Shown here: positions 53,936-63,507 of the stretch, piece by piece
Layout: each line of letters starts with the position of its first letter
How positions within the stretch are numbered: position 1 is the first letter of the stretch
From: Desulfosporosinus lacus DSM 15449
GTDB taxonomy: Bacteria; Bacillota; Desulfitobacteriia; Desulfitobacteriales; Desulfitobacteriaceae
Reading direction: 5' to 3'
DNA length: 64,000 nt
NCBI RefSeq assembly: GCF_900129935.1
Contig: NZ_FQXJ01000015.1
Coordinates: forward strand, 88,876-152,875
The notes under the pieces: generated by a model
Databases searched by the model: none
Told to the model about the DNA's origin: nothing
What the model saw: the letters and a program-made list of their open reading frames with translations, nothing else
Made by a program: the position numbers and the translations under genes

Positions 53936-54173
53936 TTTTTACACCTCATCACTTTTCTAAAATTAGTCTCATAATCTCCGTATAATTTATTATATAGGGT
54001 GATTGTTAAAAAGGAATTATCGCTAGGTAAAGTTTGAGTTAAGGATTTAGACTTAATATATGTTGGCATTTGTTTTAATTTTTATCTCCAATTTGGATAT
54101 AACTATTATGTTAGTGTTTAAGTATGTGAATTGATTATTCTTTACTTAGAGCTAAAGAACAGTGAGGTGTTAA

Positions 54174-55331
54174 ATGGATACCCTTTTATTAAAGAATTGT
54201 CTGACCATCAGCCTAGAAACCGGTGAAAAAATAGTTCGCGACATTTTAATTGAAAATGGAATCATTAGCCAGATCTCTCAAACTATCGAAAATCCTCCTT
54301 CAACTTGTAAGACATACGAGGTTGGAGAACGTTATGTACTGCCGGGATTAATCGATTGCCATACACATTTAGGCATCATTGAGGAGGCTACTGGTAATAT
54401 AGGAGTCGACAACAATGAGACATCTGACTCTGTTACCCCCCATTTACGAGGCCTAGATGCCATTAACCCACAAGACATAGCTTTTAGGGATGCTATTCGA
54501 GCAGGAGTCACAACTGTAATGACTGGTCCAGGAAGTAATAACGCCATCGGTGGATTAAACTTAGTTATTAAAACCCATGGTAACATTATTGACCAGATGA
54601 TTGTTAGAAGTCCGGCTGGTCTTAAAATCTCACTCGGTGAAAATCCTATGGCAACTTATGGAGCCCATGGTAAATGCCCTGTTACGAGAATGGGCATCAC
54701 CGGGTTAATAAGAGATATATTTATGAGAGCTCAGGATTATTTAGAATTAAAGAAGTCAGGCAAGCTAGATTACAGGGATATCCGTTTAGAAGCAGTAATC
54801 CCTGTATTAAGTGGCGATATTTCGTTGCGAGCTCACGCTCATAGAGCAGACGATATTGTTACTGCTGTGAGAATTGCCGAAGAGTTTAAGATTAAAAAGC
54901 TTGTGATTGAACATGGTACAGAGGCCCATTTAGTTGCTGATTACTTAGTTGAAAGAAATATTCCCGTTGCATTTGGCCCTATGCTTACCCCTCGAATCAA
55001 GATGGAGCTGAAGGCTAGAAATTACAATTCAGTGTTGAAACTAACGGAAGCGGGTGTTAAAGTTTCCTTAATCTCAGATCATCCGTACAATTCCATCGAT
55101 CAACTAAGAACTGTGGCAGGACTTGCTATCTCCGAAGGTCTTTCCGAACTGGACGCGTTAAGATGCCTGACAGTCCATCCAGCTGAATTGCTGGATTGCG
55201 ACAATCGAATAGGGAAGCTTCAAGAAGGATTTGATGCTGATATCGCCATCTATACTGGTGACCCTTTCAACACCATGTCCAAAGTTATGTTGACCATGTC
55301 CAGTGGAAAAATAGTCTATCAAAAGGACTAA
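54174..55331 (+). CDS. Amidohydrolase (imidazolonepropionase-like)
   Basis: A 385-residue TIM-barrel metal hydrolase. The VLPGLIDCHTHLG motif supplies the first two His ligands, VIEHGTEAH a third and LISDHPYN the catalytic Asp. The N-terminal and C-terminal beta sandwich (ADIAIYTGDPF) is typical of the imidazolonepropionase/adenine deaminase-related group. The substrate is likely a cyclic amide or a peptide-like amide. GTGAGGTG six bases before the ATG supports the start. It is monocistronic and ends in a terminator. Confidence 0.9.
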   Translation: MDTLLLKNCLTISLETGEKIVRDILIENGIISQISQTIENPPSTCKTYEVGERYVLPGLIDCHTHLGIIEEATGNIGVDNNETSDSVTPHLRGLDAINPQDIAFRDAIRAGVTTVMTGPGSNNAIGGLNLVIKTHGNIIDQMIVRSPAGLKISLGENPMATYGAHGKCPVTRMGITGLIRDIFMRAQDYLELKKSGKLDYRDIRLEAVIPVLSGDISLRAHAHRADDIVTAVRIAEEFKIKKLVIEHGTEAHLVADYLVERNIPVAFGPMLTPRIKMELKARNYNSVLKLTEAGVKVSLISDHPYNSIDQLRTVAGLAISEGLSELDALRCLTVHPAELLDCDNRIGKLQEGFDADIAIYTGDPFNTMSKVMLTMSSGKIVYQKD

Positions 55332-55350
55332 GTATATTAAATAAGTGAGA

Positions 55351-55390
55351 GGCTGAAACAAACCATTAAGTTCATTTCAGCCCCATTTTA
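55351..55390 (+). terminator. Terminator after the amidohydrolase gene
   Basis: An 8-bp stem (GGCTGAAA, 55351-55358, with TTTCAGCC, 55375-55382) is followed by a T-rich tract. Confidence 0.7.
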
Positions 55391-55438
55391 TTCGAGTTGT
55401 ATAACAAGAGGATCGTTCAAACTTCTTTTGTTAGCGGA

Positions 55439-56035
55439 TCACTTCATACTAACTTCATTAAAATAGCGACTTGAATTTGCTAAAATAAAAAGTGGATTCC
55501 GCAAGTAATCAATTGGGTACAAATCATCTCTTGCAGAAATGAGTGCCATAATCTTAGCAACCTTTGTTGAAGGATCAATCGTTAAAATGACAAAGGCATC
55601 TTTTTTTGCAGATAAAGGATAAATAACATTGTTTTTATTAAAAACATCATGGTGTGCATCCAAGGTAAGAACTCTAAAATCACAATTACGCCAACGAGTA
55701 TCATAAAGTTTAAAAGCCTGATGGGCAACCAGAGTTAAAAAGATATCCTCGGTCAAAGATAGTTCGATTCCCATCATATAACCTTCACCATCTAGATCAT
55801 TCCAATATTCACAATGAAACGCCTTATCAACAGCCTCTCTATATGTCTTCGTGGCCAAACGCATTTGACTCAAACTTTGGCCCATGCTGAGCCATTTAAT
55901 TCTTGGAATGTTAAGAGTGTTCACATCATAGTAAAGCCCGATATCACTTTTTTCGAGGGTATAGTCGTCAACAGTTTCATTAGGCATTAGGTAGATATAG
56001 CCCATTTGCATGTTATTATCGCAGGTAATAAGCAA
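55439..56035 (-). CDS. Hypothetical protein with a possible DUF2283-like N-terminus
   Basis: A 198-residue soluble protein. The first 50 residues (MGYIYLMPNETVDDY, then IGLYYDVNTLNIPRIKW) slightly recall the DUF2283 beta structure, but I am not sure. The remainder is mixed, with Trp- and Tyr-rich segments (CEYWNDLDGEGYMMGI). No signal peptide or membrane segment is seen. It is transcribed towards the amidohydrolase gene. No function can be given. Confidence 0.6.
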   Translation of the reverse strand: MLITCDNNMQMGYIYLMPNETVDDYTLEKSDIGLYYDVNTLNIPRIKWLSMGQSLSQMRLATKTYREAVDKAFHCEYWNDLDGEGYMMGIELSLTEDIFLTLVAHQAFKLYDTRWRNCDFRVLTLDAHHDVFNKNNVIYPLSAKKDAFVILTIDPSTKVAKIMALISARDDLYPIDYLRNPLFILANSSRYFNEVSMK

Positions 56036-56318
56036 GGAACATCCCCCCCTAAGCTTCGAATTCCAGTCTCATTATTCTTATATTGATTCTGCGCAGTTGT
56101 ACCTTTTTCCTCTATCTTCAATGATACAATATTCGACATACCTTTACAACTCGGTAGTTTACAGTAACTAGAGTCATAACAGAGTAATCATGGCAGGACT
56201 AAAATTGGGTTATTGAACTGCTAAATGAGATACTCCCTCTTATTAGACGAGCAGCTATCAACTATGATATTCTTAGTTAATCTCCACACGCGGAAATATA
56301 CTGTCAAAGGAGTATTGT

Positions 56319-59300
56319 ATGTCTCGTTTTATTCTCACTGAACAAATAATTCTAGATCTGGCAGATAATGATCGTGTATATAGAAAGGGCCTGTCTTATT
56401 ACATGGCAGGCAGAGTGATAAATTTCTCCTTTTCACCCGATAAAGGGCTTGTTAATGCTTCAGTCGTAGGCGGTTTACGATACGTAGTACAAGTTGCCTT
56501 TGAACGTGAGGGCTCGATTCGCTCTTACCGTTGCACCTGCCCCGCCTTCACAGACTATCCAGGAGCATGCAAACATGTTATAGCTGTACTGAAGGCTTCC
56601 CAAGCAAAATTACCCGTTGCCTGGCCGGCTCCCATCGCCCTGAACCATGTTGTTAACGACCTTCTTGCTGCCTTCGCCAATCATCCCCAGGAGACCCTCT
56701 TGGATAAGTTAACTATGAACGTGGAACTTCAAACTATGCCTAACCACAGGCTTTCTACTCATCTGCAACTGAAATTGGGTCTTCAACGCCTCTATGTTGT
56801 TAAAGACATCGGACAATTACTTAAGGCTATTAAAACAGGACAATCACTGGAATTTGGCAAGCAATTTACTTTTGAACCTGCAAGGCAGATCTTTAAAGAA
56901 GAAGACCGCGCAGTGATTACTATGCTGCAGGAAATGTTTGACCAGCATACAGCCTTAACTGAAATGCAGGGCCCGTATTATTCCACAGCGGTGTTAAACC
57001 AAAAAGCATTGCCTTTAACTGGCTATTACCTAACCAAATTTTTAGACGCCCTGGGGGACAAAATGTTTCTTTGGGGAATCGGATCCAGTCCTCTAGAGCC
57101 CACCCAGATTGTTCGGGATGGGTTACCCATGGAATTCTCTTTACAGTTACAAGGTCAAGATCTCGCTTTAGCCCTGGAAACGGACGAGGTGCCCCTTCTG
57201 CTTACGCAAGATGGCAATTATTACGCCTACCAAAATAAAATTTACCAAGCCTCTCTCACTCAGAAGGACCTGCTCCCTCCAATTATAACTGCACTTCGTG
57301 AAGGGGCTAAAACCCATATTCTTATACCCTCAGCTCAGAAGGAGTTTTTCGCCTCAGAAGCCTTACCTTTGATTGGAAAACTGGGGCAAGTTTCAATCGA
57401 TCCCCTCCTTGAAGACAAATTCGCCCATCAGGATTTACAAGCTAAGATCTATCTTGATCGCGCATTAGATATGGGTATTACAGCCCGCTTAGAATTTCAC
57501 TATGGGAATACCATCATAAACCCATTTGCTTCAACTCGAGAAACCGTCAATGATTTCGATGCCAATGATATCATTCTTATTCGTTCTGCAGAAAAGGAAC
57601 GCAGAATTATAAGTATTCTTGAACATGCTGATTTTACAGTCTCTAAAGGAAGCATCCACCTTGAAGAGGATGAGAAAATCTTTGAATTTACCGTTAACTG
57701 GCTTCCCCAACTCCGGGACCTGGCCGAACTATACTATTCTGATCAATTTAAGCTGAAAATACGTACTGCAACCACCTTTTCTGGTCATGTTCGGCTAGAT
57801 GAAACTTTAGACATATTGGAAATCTCCTTCCAATATAATGATATCCCCCAAGATGAATTGGCCAGCATTTTCGACTCCCTCCATTTAAAGAAAAAATATC
57901 ATCGCCTTCGTGACGGTTCATTCCTCGACCTGAATCAGCCAGAATTAACAACGGTTGCTGAACTCTTAGATAACTTAAACCTTGGTGCCGATGATCTAAA
58001 CAAGAAACTGCTCAATTTACCCAAATACAGAGCAATGTACATAGACAGTTTTTTACGTCAGGCTAACCTGCCGGGAGTACAGCGAAATAAAGCCTTTAAG
58101 CAATTGGTGCAAAGCATTCTCGAACCCCAAGATGGAGAGTTTGAAATCCCTGAAGAACTACAAAATATCTTAAGAGATTATCAGAAGACCGGTTTTAAGT
58201 GGTTGAAGACTTTAGCCTCATTTGGATTAGGCGGTATCTTGGCTGATGATATGGGCTTGGGAAAGACCCTGCAAGTCCTCTCTTTTATTTTGTCAGAAAA
58301 ACCAACCGCCAAAGGACCGGCACTCGTCATCGCCCCTACCTCTTTGATCTATAATTGGCAAGAAGAAGCAAAGAAATTCACTCCCGCCCTGCGAGTGCTC
58401 GTCATAGAAGGTGCTCCCCAAGAAAGACAGGCTCTCCTGAAGAATTTAGAAACCCATTGGGACTTGGTGGTTACTTCCTATCCCATACTGCGGCGAGACA
58501 TTGATGAATTTGCCAAGGTTGAGTTTTCATACTGTTTCTTAGATGAGGCACAACATACTAAAAATCCTCAAACACTCAATGCTAAATCAACTCAACAAAT
58601 TAAAGCTAAAGGGTATTTTGCTTTAACGGGAACACCCATTGAAAATGCTCTTTCCGAACTCTGGTCCCTCTTCAATTTCGTAATGCCGGGATATCTCCTT
58701 ACTCTCCAAGAATTTCGAAAGCAATATGAAATTCCAATTATCAAAGGCGAGAACCCTGCCGTCATTACTGAATTAAGTCGGCATGTTAATCCCTTTATTT
58801 TACGACGTCTAAAAAAGGACGTACTAAAAGAGCTTCCAGACAAGATCGAAACCCAACTAAATGCTCCTTTGACAGAAGAACAAAAAAAGCTATATGTTGC
58901 TTATTTACAAGAAGCAAAAAGCAAAATAGCCCAAGAAATTGCTACTATGGGTTTCAACAAAAGTCACATGAAGATTCTGGCGGCCCTGACCAGGCTTAGA
59001 CAAATTTGCTGTCATCCTTCAATGTTCATCGAGAATTACACTGGTGAAAGCGGTAAAATGTTGCTTTTGCAGGAAATCCTCACGGATGCTCTAGACAGCG
59101 GCCACCGCATTTTAATATTTTCTCAGTTCACAACTATGTTAGATATTATTCAAAGCCATCTCATTTCCGAGAATATCGAGCATTTCTATCTTTCGGGTTC
59201 TACTAAAGCAGTTGAACGTTTGAACATGGCCAATTTATTTAATTCCAATCAAGGCAAGGTCTTTCTGATTTCCCTAAAAGCTGGCGGTACAGGATTAAAC

Positions 59301-59564
59301 CTGACGGGAGCGGACATGGTTATTCACTACGACCCATGGTGGAATCCCGCCGTTGAAGATCAAGCTACAGATCGAGCTCACCGCATTGGCCAAAATAACG
59401 CTGTCCAAGTGATTAAACTTATTACCCAAGGAACCATCGAAGAAAAAATTAACGTCTTACAAGCAAGGAAAAAGAAGCTGGTTGATTCAGTTATTCAGCC
59501 TGGAGAAACCATGCTCTCCAAGTTAACAGAAAGTGAGCTGAGAGAGCTCTTCGACATACCTTGA
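56319..59564 (+). CDS. SWIM zinc-finger SNF2-family helicase
   Basis: A 1081-residue DNA translocase. A SWIM zinc finger (CTCPAF...CKHVIAV, about 70-92) lies at the N-terminus. A long middle region follows, then the SNF2 core (about 600-1070): Walker A DDMGLGKTLQ, DEAQ box LDEAQHTKNP, LTGTPIEN, and the C-terminal helicase motifs (KAGGTGLNLTGA, DRAHRIGQ). The family remodels protein-DNA complexes and is often solitary in Clostridia, as here. CAAAGGAG precedes the ATG. Confidence 0.94.
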   Translation: MSRFILTEQIILDLADNDRVYRKGLSYYMAGRVINFSFSPDKGLVNASVVGGLRYVVQVAFEREGSIRSYRCTCPAFTDYPGACKHVIAVLKASQAKLPVAWPAPIALNHVVNDLLAAFANHPQETLLDKLTMNVELQTMPNHRLSTHLQLKLGLQRLYVVKDIGQLLKAIKTGQSLEFGKQFTFEPARQIFKEEDRAVITMLQEMFDQHTALTEMQGPYYSTAVLNQKALPLTGYYLTKFLDALGDKMFLWGIGSSPLEPTQIVRDGLPMEFSLQLQGQDLALALETDEVPLLLTQDGNYYAYQNKIYQASLTQKDLLPPIITALREGAKTHILIPSAQKEFFASEALPLIGKLGQVSIDPLLEDKFAHQDLQAKIYLDRALDMGITARLEFHYGNTIINPFASTRETVNDFDANDIILIRSAEKERRIISILEHADFTVSKGSIHLEEDEKIFEFTVNWLPQLRDLAELYYSDQFKLKIRTATTFSGHVRLDETLDILEISFQYNDIPQDELASIFDSLHLKKKYHRLRDGSFLDLNQPELTTVAELLDNLNLGADDLNKKLLNLPKYRAMYIDSFLRQANLPGVQRNKAFKQLVQSILEPQDGEFEIPEELQNILRDYQKTGFKWLKTLASFGLGGILADDMGLGKTLQVLSFILSEKPTAKGPALVIAPTSLIYNWQEEAKKFTPALRVLVIEGAPQERQALLKNLETHWDLVVTSYPILRRDIDEFAKVEFSYCFLDEAQHTKNPQTLNAKSTQQIKAKGYFALTGTPIENALSELWSLFNFVMPGYLLTLQEFRKQYEIPIIKGENPAVITELSRHVNPFILRRLKKDVLKELPDKIETQLNAPLTEEQKKLYVAYLQEAKSKIAQEIATMGFNKSHMKILAALTRLRQICCHPSMFIENYTGESGKMLLLQEILTDALDSGHRILIFSQFTTMLDIIQSHLISENIEHFYLSGSTKAVERLNMANLFNSNQGKVFLISLKAGGTGLNLTGADMVIHYDPWWNPAVEDQATDRAHRIGQNNAVQVIKLITQGTIEEKINVLQARKKKLVDSVIQPGETMLSKLTESELRELFDIP

Positions 59565-59610
59565 TGCTCAAATGATAATATAATCACTATTGGACATAAC
59601 TAACTACTTT

Positions 59611-61386
59611 TTAAGAAGGAAAAGCTGTATAAAAAATCGTCCCACTGCTCCCTGTTTTAAATTCGAAACCAGCTCCATGTCTTTGAGCAATACCAATAGA
59701 TATTGCCAGCCCGAGGCCTGTACCACTGTCTTTTGTTGTGAAAAACGGAGTACCTATTTTTGCTTGTACTTCTTGAGGAATGCCTTTGCCTTGATCCTTA
59801 ATTTCTAAAACAACTTTATCTTCTTTTAAATAAGTGCTAATCGTAACACATCCCTGTTCTGCAGTGGCTTCTAAACCATTGCGAACTAAGTTCAAAATAA
59901 GTTGTTTTATCTCATTTTCATTGACCAAAATATCCGGCACCAGATTTAAATCTACATTTACTTCCTTATTATTGTTATAGGCATCTGCCTGGATCATAGG
60001 TAAAACTTTATTAATAACTTCATTAATATTCTGGCGCATGATGTTATCTGAGTTTTCTTTAGCCAAAGATAAAAAGTCTGTTATTATTGTATTGGCACGA
60101 TCAATCTCAGAAATCATCAAATCTATGTATTCCTTATCATTTATGTATTGAGGTTTTGCACCAAAAAACTGCAAAAAACCTTTAACAGTCGTTAAGGGAT
60201 TTCTTATCTCATGGCTGATTCCAGCCGCTAACTGTCCAATCAGATTAAGCCTTTCTAATCGATTAAGTTCTTGTTGCTGCCGTTTCGTCTCCGTAATATC
60301 TCTAAAAAACACTGTCAAACCTTCGTTATAGGGGTAAGCATGAAATTCATGGTTTTGATCAGGATTTGCTAAGCCTTCTGCTTCCCAATGAACTGATTTA
60401 TTTTGAGACATTGCTTCGTATATCTTATCGTAAGTTACAGAACCTTTAATTTTTGGGAATATTTCCCATATGATTTTTCCTATAAGTTCAACATTATTCC
60501 CTCCAATAAACTTTTGTGTTTCCTTGTTGACAAAGATAAACTGCGCATTGCGGTCTAATGCATAAAACCCGTCTGAAATCCCTTCCATAATTTTAATTAT
60601 GTTAAGTTTTGATGCTTCTAAAGCTGCGTTTATTTGTTTTAAATCATCTGTAAAACAAGTTATTTTATTTAAAACAGGTTTCAATTCCGGTAATTTATTT
60701 ATAATATTTTCATGTTCACAATTATCATTTATTATAATTGCACAAAATCTTTCTAAATATAATTTAATCTGCTTCATATGATTTCTAATTGAAATTATAA
60801 TCAATATCGATAAAGTTAAAGATAGTATTACTATTACACTTAATTCATTAAATGACGTCAATACTAAATCAGCATCCTGAGCATAGGCCCATACATAACC
60901 TACTATTTTTCCCTGGTCATATATTGGTAGGATAGCCTTAATTACCTCGTTACTTTTTGATATGATATTGAATTCACTCAATGATAGCATTTCAGGGCGT
61001 ATTTGCTTAAATGAAATAGCATCAATAGTTTGATTTTTAATGACTAAATCTAATTCTTTATCATAATAACCAATAACATAGCTATCATTTCCATTAATAA
61101 CTGACTGGATGATTTCATTTATTTTTAATACTTTATTATCCTTCGTTAAGCTCTCATCTCTTTTTAACTCTTCTATAGTGGAAGTCCGAGATTGTATTTC
61201 TGTTTGAACTCTTGAAGCATTTAATAATAAGTCGTAATTAAATTTTAGGCCTTGTTTCTCCCAGAAACTTTGCCCATAAAAAAGTATAAACAAAATTAGA
61301 AAAGCAAAAATGCTAAATATAACTTTGAATAAGGTCAATTGAATTATAGATTGCCTTTTATAAATATATTTGAAATTAAAAACCAT
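59611..61386 (-). CDS. PAS-domain sensor histidine kinase (NtrB/AtoS type)
   Basis: A 591-residue kinase. TM1 (about 17-36), an extracellular domain (about 37-180), TM2 (about 180-200), a PAS domain (about 270-370), the HisKA box GISHEIRNPLTTVKGF with its His, and the HATPase with GIPQEV and GTGLGLAIS are present. GGAGGA eight bases before the ATG at 61386 identifies the start. The kinase is unlike AgrC in membrane topology and catalytic type. It lies downstream of agrD but is separated from it by a terminator, so its relation to the agr genes is unclear. No response regulator follows. Confidence 0.92.
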   Translation of the reverse strand: MVFNFKYIYKRQSIIQLTLFKVIFSIFAFLILFILFYGQSFWEKQGLKFNYDLLLNASRVQTEIQSRTSTIEELKRDESLTKDNKVLKINEIIQSVINGNDSYVIGYYDKELDLVIKNQTIDAISFKQIRPEMLSLSEFNIISKSNEVIKAILPIYDQGKIVGYVWAYAQDADLVLTSFNELSVIVILSLTLSILIIISIRNHMKQIKLYLERFCAIIINDNCEHENIINKLPELKPVLNKITCFTDDLKQINAALEASKLNIIKIMEGISDGFYALDRNAQFIFVNKETQKFIGGNNVELIGKIIWEIFPKIKGSVTYDKIYEAMSQNKSVHWEAEGLANPDQNHEFHAYPYNEGLTVFFRDITETKRQQQELNRLERLNLIGQLAAGISHEIRNPLTTVKGFLQFFGAKPQYINDKEYIDLMISEIDRANTIITDFLSLAKENSDNIMRQNINEVINKVLPMIQADAYNNNKEVNVDLNLVPDILVNENEIKQLILNLVRNGLEATAEQGCVTISTYLKEDKVVLEIKDQGKGIPQEVQAKIGTPFFTTKDSGTGLGLAISIGIAQRHGAGFEFKTGSSGTIFYTAFPS

Positions 61387-61440
61387 CAAATTTATCCTCC
61401 AGCTGTCCAAATAAAAAAAGTTTCCAAAGAGTTTTGCCGA

Positions 61441-61480
61441 AATATTAAAAGCTGGGATATCCATCCCAGCTTTTAATATT
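61441..61480 (-). terminator. Terminator of the agr operon (40-bp palindrome)
   Basis: Two perfect 18-bp arms (61441-61458 and 61463-61480) with a 4-nt loop; the outer part is A/T-rich on each side, giving a T-rich minus-strand end. Confidence 0.85.
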
Positions 61481-61523
61481 GTTAGCTACGAAATGTGATT
61501 ACTCCAGGTTCTAAACCTTCTAT

Positions 61524-61646
61524 TTATCTTTGCAACGATTTGGGAGTTTTTGGTTGATATGCCCAAAATGTGCACGCAAAGACGGAGGACGCACTAGCTA
61601 AAATCATTAATAGCGAAGCAACTATGGAGAAAACATATTTTTTCAT
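61524..61646 (-). CDS. agrD: AgrD-like cyclic thiolactone autoinducer precursor
   Basis: A 40-residue peptide precursor. The N-terminal helix MKKYVFSIVASLLMILASAS anchors it to the membrane; the core is ACTFWA with Cys25 as the thiolactone donor, followed by the conserved C-terminal recruitment tail YQPKTPKSL. AgrB would cut after the core and cyclise Cys25 onto the new C-terminus, giving a thiolactone pheromone. The ATG at 61646 lies 19 bp after agrB, with GGAGGTGA upstream (slightly long spacing). Confidence 0.92.
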   Translation of the reverse strand: MKKYVFSIVASLLMILASASSVFACTFWAYQPKTPKSLQR

Positions 61647-61665
61647 AAAATAATTACTCACCTCC

Positions 61666-62238
61666 TCACTTATTAAAAACAGGCAGTAAGGTGATGCTTT
61701 GATAAACCACACCTAATACTGCACTAACAATTACCAATTCAGAGTCTACTAAAGCAACTACTAAAAAGGAGATAATTACAAAAAGCATAGAAAAAATCTT
61801 CAATCTATATTTGAAACTAGTGGACTTAATCGGCTTTGATTCACTGTCTACAGGAGCTAAGAAAGCTACTGTTAACAATGAAATCAATAAAAGAAAAATT
61901 AGAATTTGCCTATTAGTTAAATCATATTCCACAACTTTTTTAGTTGAAACCCCCAAAAAACTATAAACTATAGTACCAAAAGCCAAACACTTGAGAGGAG
62001 TATCAAAGTGCGCTCCTCCTGATACTCTTCTTAATGAGCTACCGAAAAAGGCCGCAATAACCGTCGGCATTAAAGCATTTAAAGAATATCCTAAAAGTAT
62101 AAGAAAAAAAGAGCCTAAGACAAATAGCAGTGCAGTTTCAATTGCGTATGTTATAATTTCCTTCTTATCATCATTATAATTTAGTTCACGTGTTATTAGT
62201 TCAGAAAGTTTATTACTAATGTTTTCAGTAAAATGCAT
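61666..62238 (-). CDS. agrB: AgrB cysteine endopeptidase
   Basis: A 190-residue integral-membrane protease that processes AgrD. The catalytic pair is His77 and Cys84 in RRVSGGAHFDTPLKC, the same positions as in the Staphylococcus aureus protein. About six hydrophobic segments follow the N-terminal helix. The ATG directly follows the stop of the upstream membrane gene, whose end contains GAGGTAGG, so the two are coupled. The order is membrane protein 2 - membrane protein 1 - agrB - agrD. Confidence 0.94.
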   Translation of the reverse strand: MHFTENISNKLSELITRELNYNDDKKEIITYAIETALLFVLGSFFLILLGYSLNALMPTVIAAFFGSSLRRVSGGAHFDTPLKCLAFGTIVYSFLGVSTKKVVEYDLTNRQILIFLLLISLLTVAFLAPVDSESKPIKSTSFKYRLKIFSMLFVIISFLVVALVDSELVIVSAVLGVVYQSITLLPVFNK

Positions 62239-62691
62239 TTATCCTACCTCTTTTCGAATAAGTTTATTTATTAAAAAGGCGAAGATAAACATAATAAATA
62301 CTTGAGGTTCTGTTATCATAATCCTTATTACTAAGTTTTCAAATAGTGTTTCAGGAGTCACTCCAAAAACTGGCATTAGTAGTGATAGACAAACAAATTC
62401 GATGATTACTAACACTAAGATACTTAATAGACTTGCTATTAGGGACAAACTAAAATCTCCATTGCCAAACAAAATTAAGGCTAATAACAGAAAAATCATT
62501 TGGATAATAGTATGAATCCCAAAAGGCAAGGTAAACATTCTCAAAACATACGAAATAAATGCTAAAGCTATCCCAAGCAGAATAATTTTTTTCCATCCCA
62601 TGGGTATCTTTGCAATTACAAAAGCTAAAGTGACTACTGCGATTACTTCAGGTATACCTTGTACGAGAAATGCAATAAATGGAATATCTAT
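62239..62691 (-). CDS. Multi-pass membrane protein 1 of the agr locus (AUA start)
   Basis: A 150-residue, about five-TM protein without kinase or enzyme motifs. It is paralogous to the next gene upstream; both share the pattern IPFI-x-x-L-x-QGIPE, VTLAF-IAK, PFGIHTI and LSLIAS/LSFMAS. The frame is closed upstream by a TAA two codons before ATA (62691). The sequence from ATA on aligns with the paralogue, and GGGAGAGGGGG lies just upstream, so ATA is the probable start. The first ATG (62601) would remove the conserved first helix. The proteins resemble the membrane part of some agr-linked GHKL kinases, which is inference. Confidence 0.7.
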   Translation of the reverse strand: MDIPFIAFLVQGIPEVIAVVTLAFVIAKIPMGWKKIILLGIALAFISYVLRMFTLPFGIHTIIQMIFLLLALILFGNGDFSLSLIASLLSILVLVIIEFVCLSLLMPVFGVTPETLFENLVIRIMITEPQVFIMFIFAFLINKLIRKEVG

Positions 62692-62801
62692 GAATTAACC
62701 CCCTCTCCCACATTGCATGAATAAATAGGACCTAGCGAAACATAATTGGCACCTTTTCCATAAGCAAGGAACTTACGCTAAAAGCCTTCCCTCTTAGCAG
62801 T

Positions 62802-63254
62802 TCAAGTAACTCGTTTAATGTATGATTTATTCAAAAGTAAAGCTGCGCTAAATAAAAGAAGGACGTGTATTTCTCCTATTCCAATTCTTACAACTATGTT
62901 TGTAAGAAAAATTTTGGGTGTTATATTAAAAACACCCAAAAACAATGATAAGCAAGCACACTCAAATATAGCTAAAATTAAGTAGCTTAAAACACTTGCC
63001 ATAAAGGATAGGCTAACATCCCTTTTACTTAGTTTAGTTAGACACATAAATAATAAAAACATTACCAAGATAGTATGAATTCCAAAAGGGATAGGACACA
63101 ATCTCACTGTATAAGCACTAAAAGCTAAACATGTACCAATAAAAAAAATTCTATCCCACTTTATAGGGACCTTTGCAATTATAAATGCTAAAGTTGTAAC
63201 TGCCGCTTGTTCTGGAATTCCTTGTATAAGCAAAGAAATGAATGGAATCTCAAT
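62802..63254 (-). CDS. Multi-pass membrane protein 2 of the agr locus (AUU start)
   Basis: A 150-residue membrane protein, the same length as its paralogue downstream and collinear with it over the whole sequence. It is the first gene of the agr operon. The frame is closed by a TGA two codons before ATT (63254); GAGGGGTGA lies 8-11 bases before that codon. The first other start (TTG, 63233) has no ribosome binding site and would cut seven conserved residues. Five transmembrane segments, with no catalytic residues. Possible roles are a pheromone receptor or an accessory of AgrB; neither can be shown. Confidence 0.68.
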   Translation of the reverse strand: MEIPFISLLIQGIPEQAAVTTLAFIIAKVPIKWDRIFFIGTCLAFSAYTVRLCPIPFGIHTILVMFLLFMCLTKLSKRDVSLSFMASVLSYLILAIFECACLSLFLGVFNITPKIFLTNIVVRIGIGEIHVLLLFSAALLLNKSYIKRVT

Positions 63255-63400
63255 AGATCATTTCACCCCTCTATTTAAAATTCTGAATAAACTTGCCAGC
63301 CATTAGTTGCTCTATAACGTCAACATCCATTTATTAATTATTACACACTCTAAGTGTCGAATTCGCGTAAATCTTGTCTATCTAAGCATTGAAATTTTAA

Positions 63401-63444
63401 AAAATGTATACTCCAAAGCAAAAAAGCTTTGGGGTATACATTTT
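63401..63444. terminator. Intrinsic terminator
   Basis: A 19-bp stem with one mismatch (63401-63419 with 63426-63444) and a 6-A loop. On the minus strand it would end transcription of the Gln-rich gene remnant upstream of the agr operon. Confidence 0.75.
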
Positions 63445-63507
63445 GTATATGAACTTATTCTAAGAACAGGATTCTACATGCAACGCCCTGCTCTATTTCC
63501 AAAATTC

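Noticed and set aside
59611..61386. The histidine kinase next to agrD as an AgrC receptor.
   Set aside because: It has two transmembrane segments, a PAS domain and an NtrB-type kinase core, not the multi-pass GHKL architecture of AgrC, and a terminator separates it from agrD.
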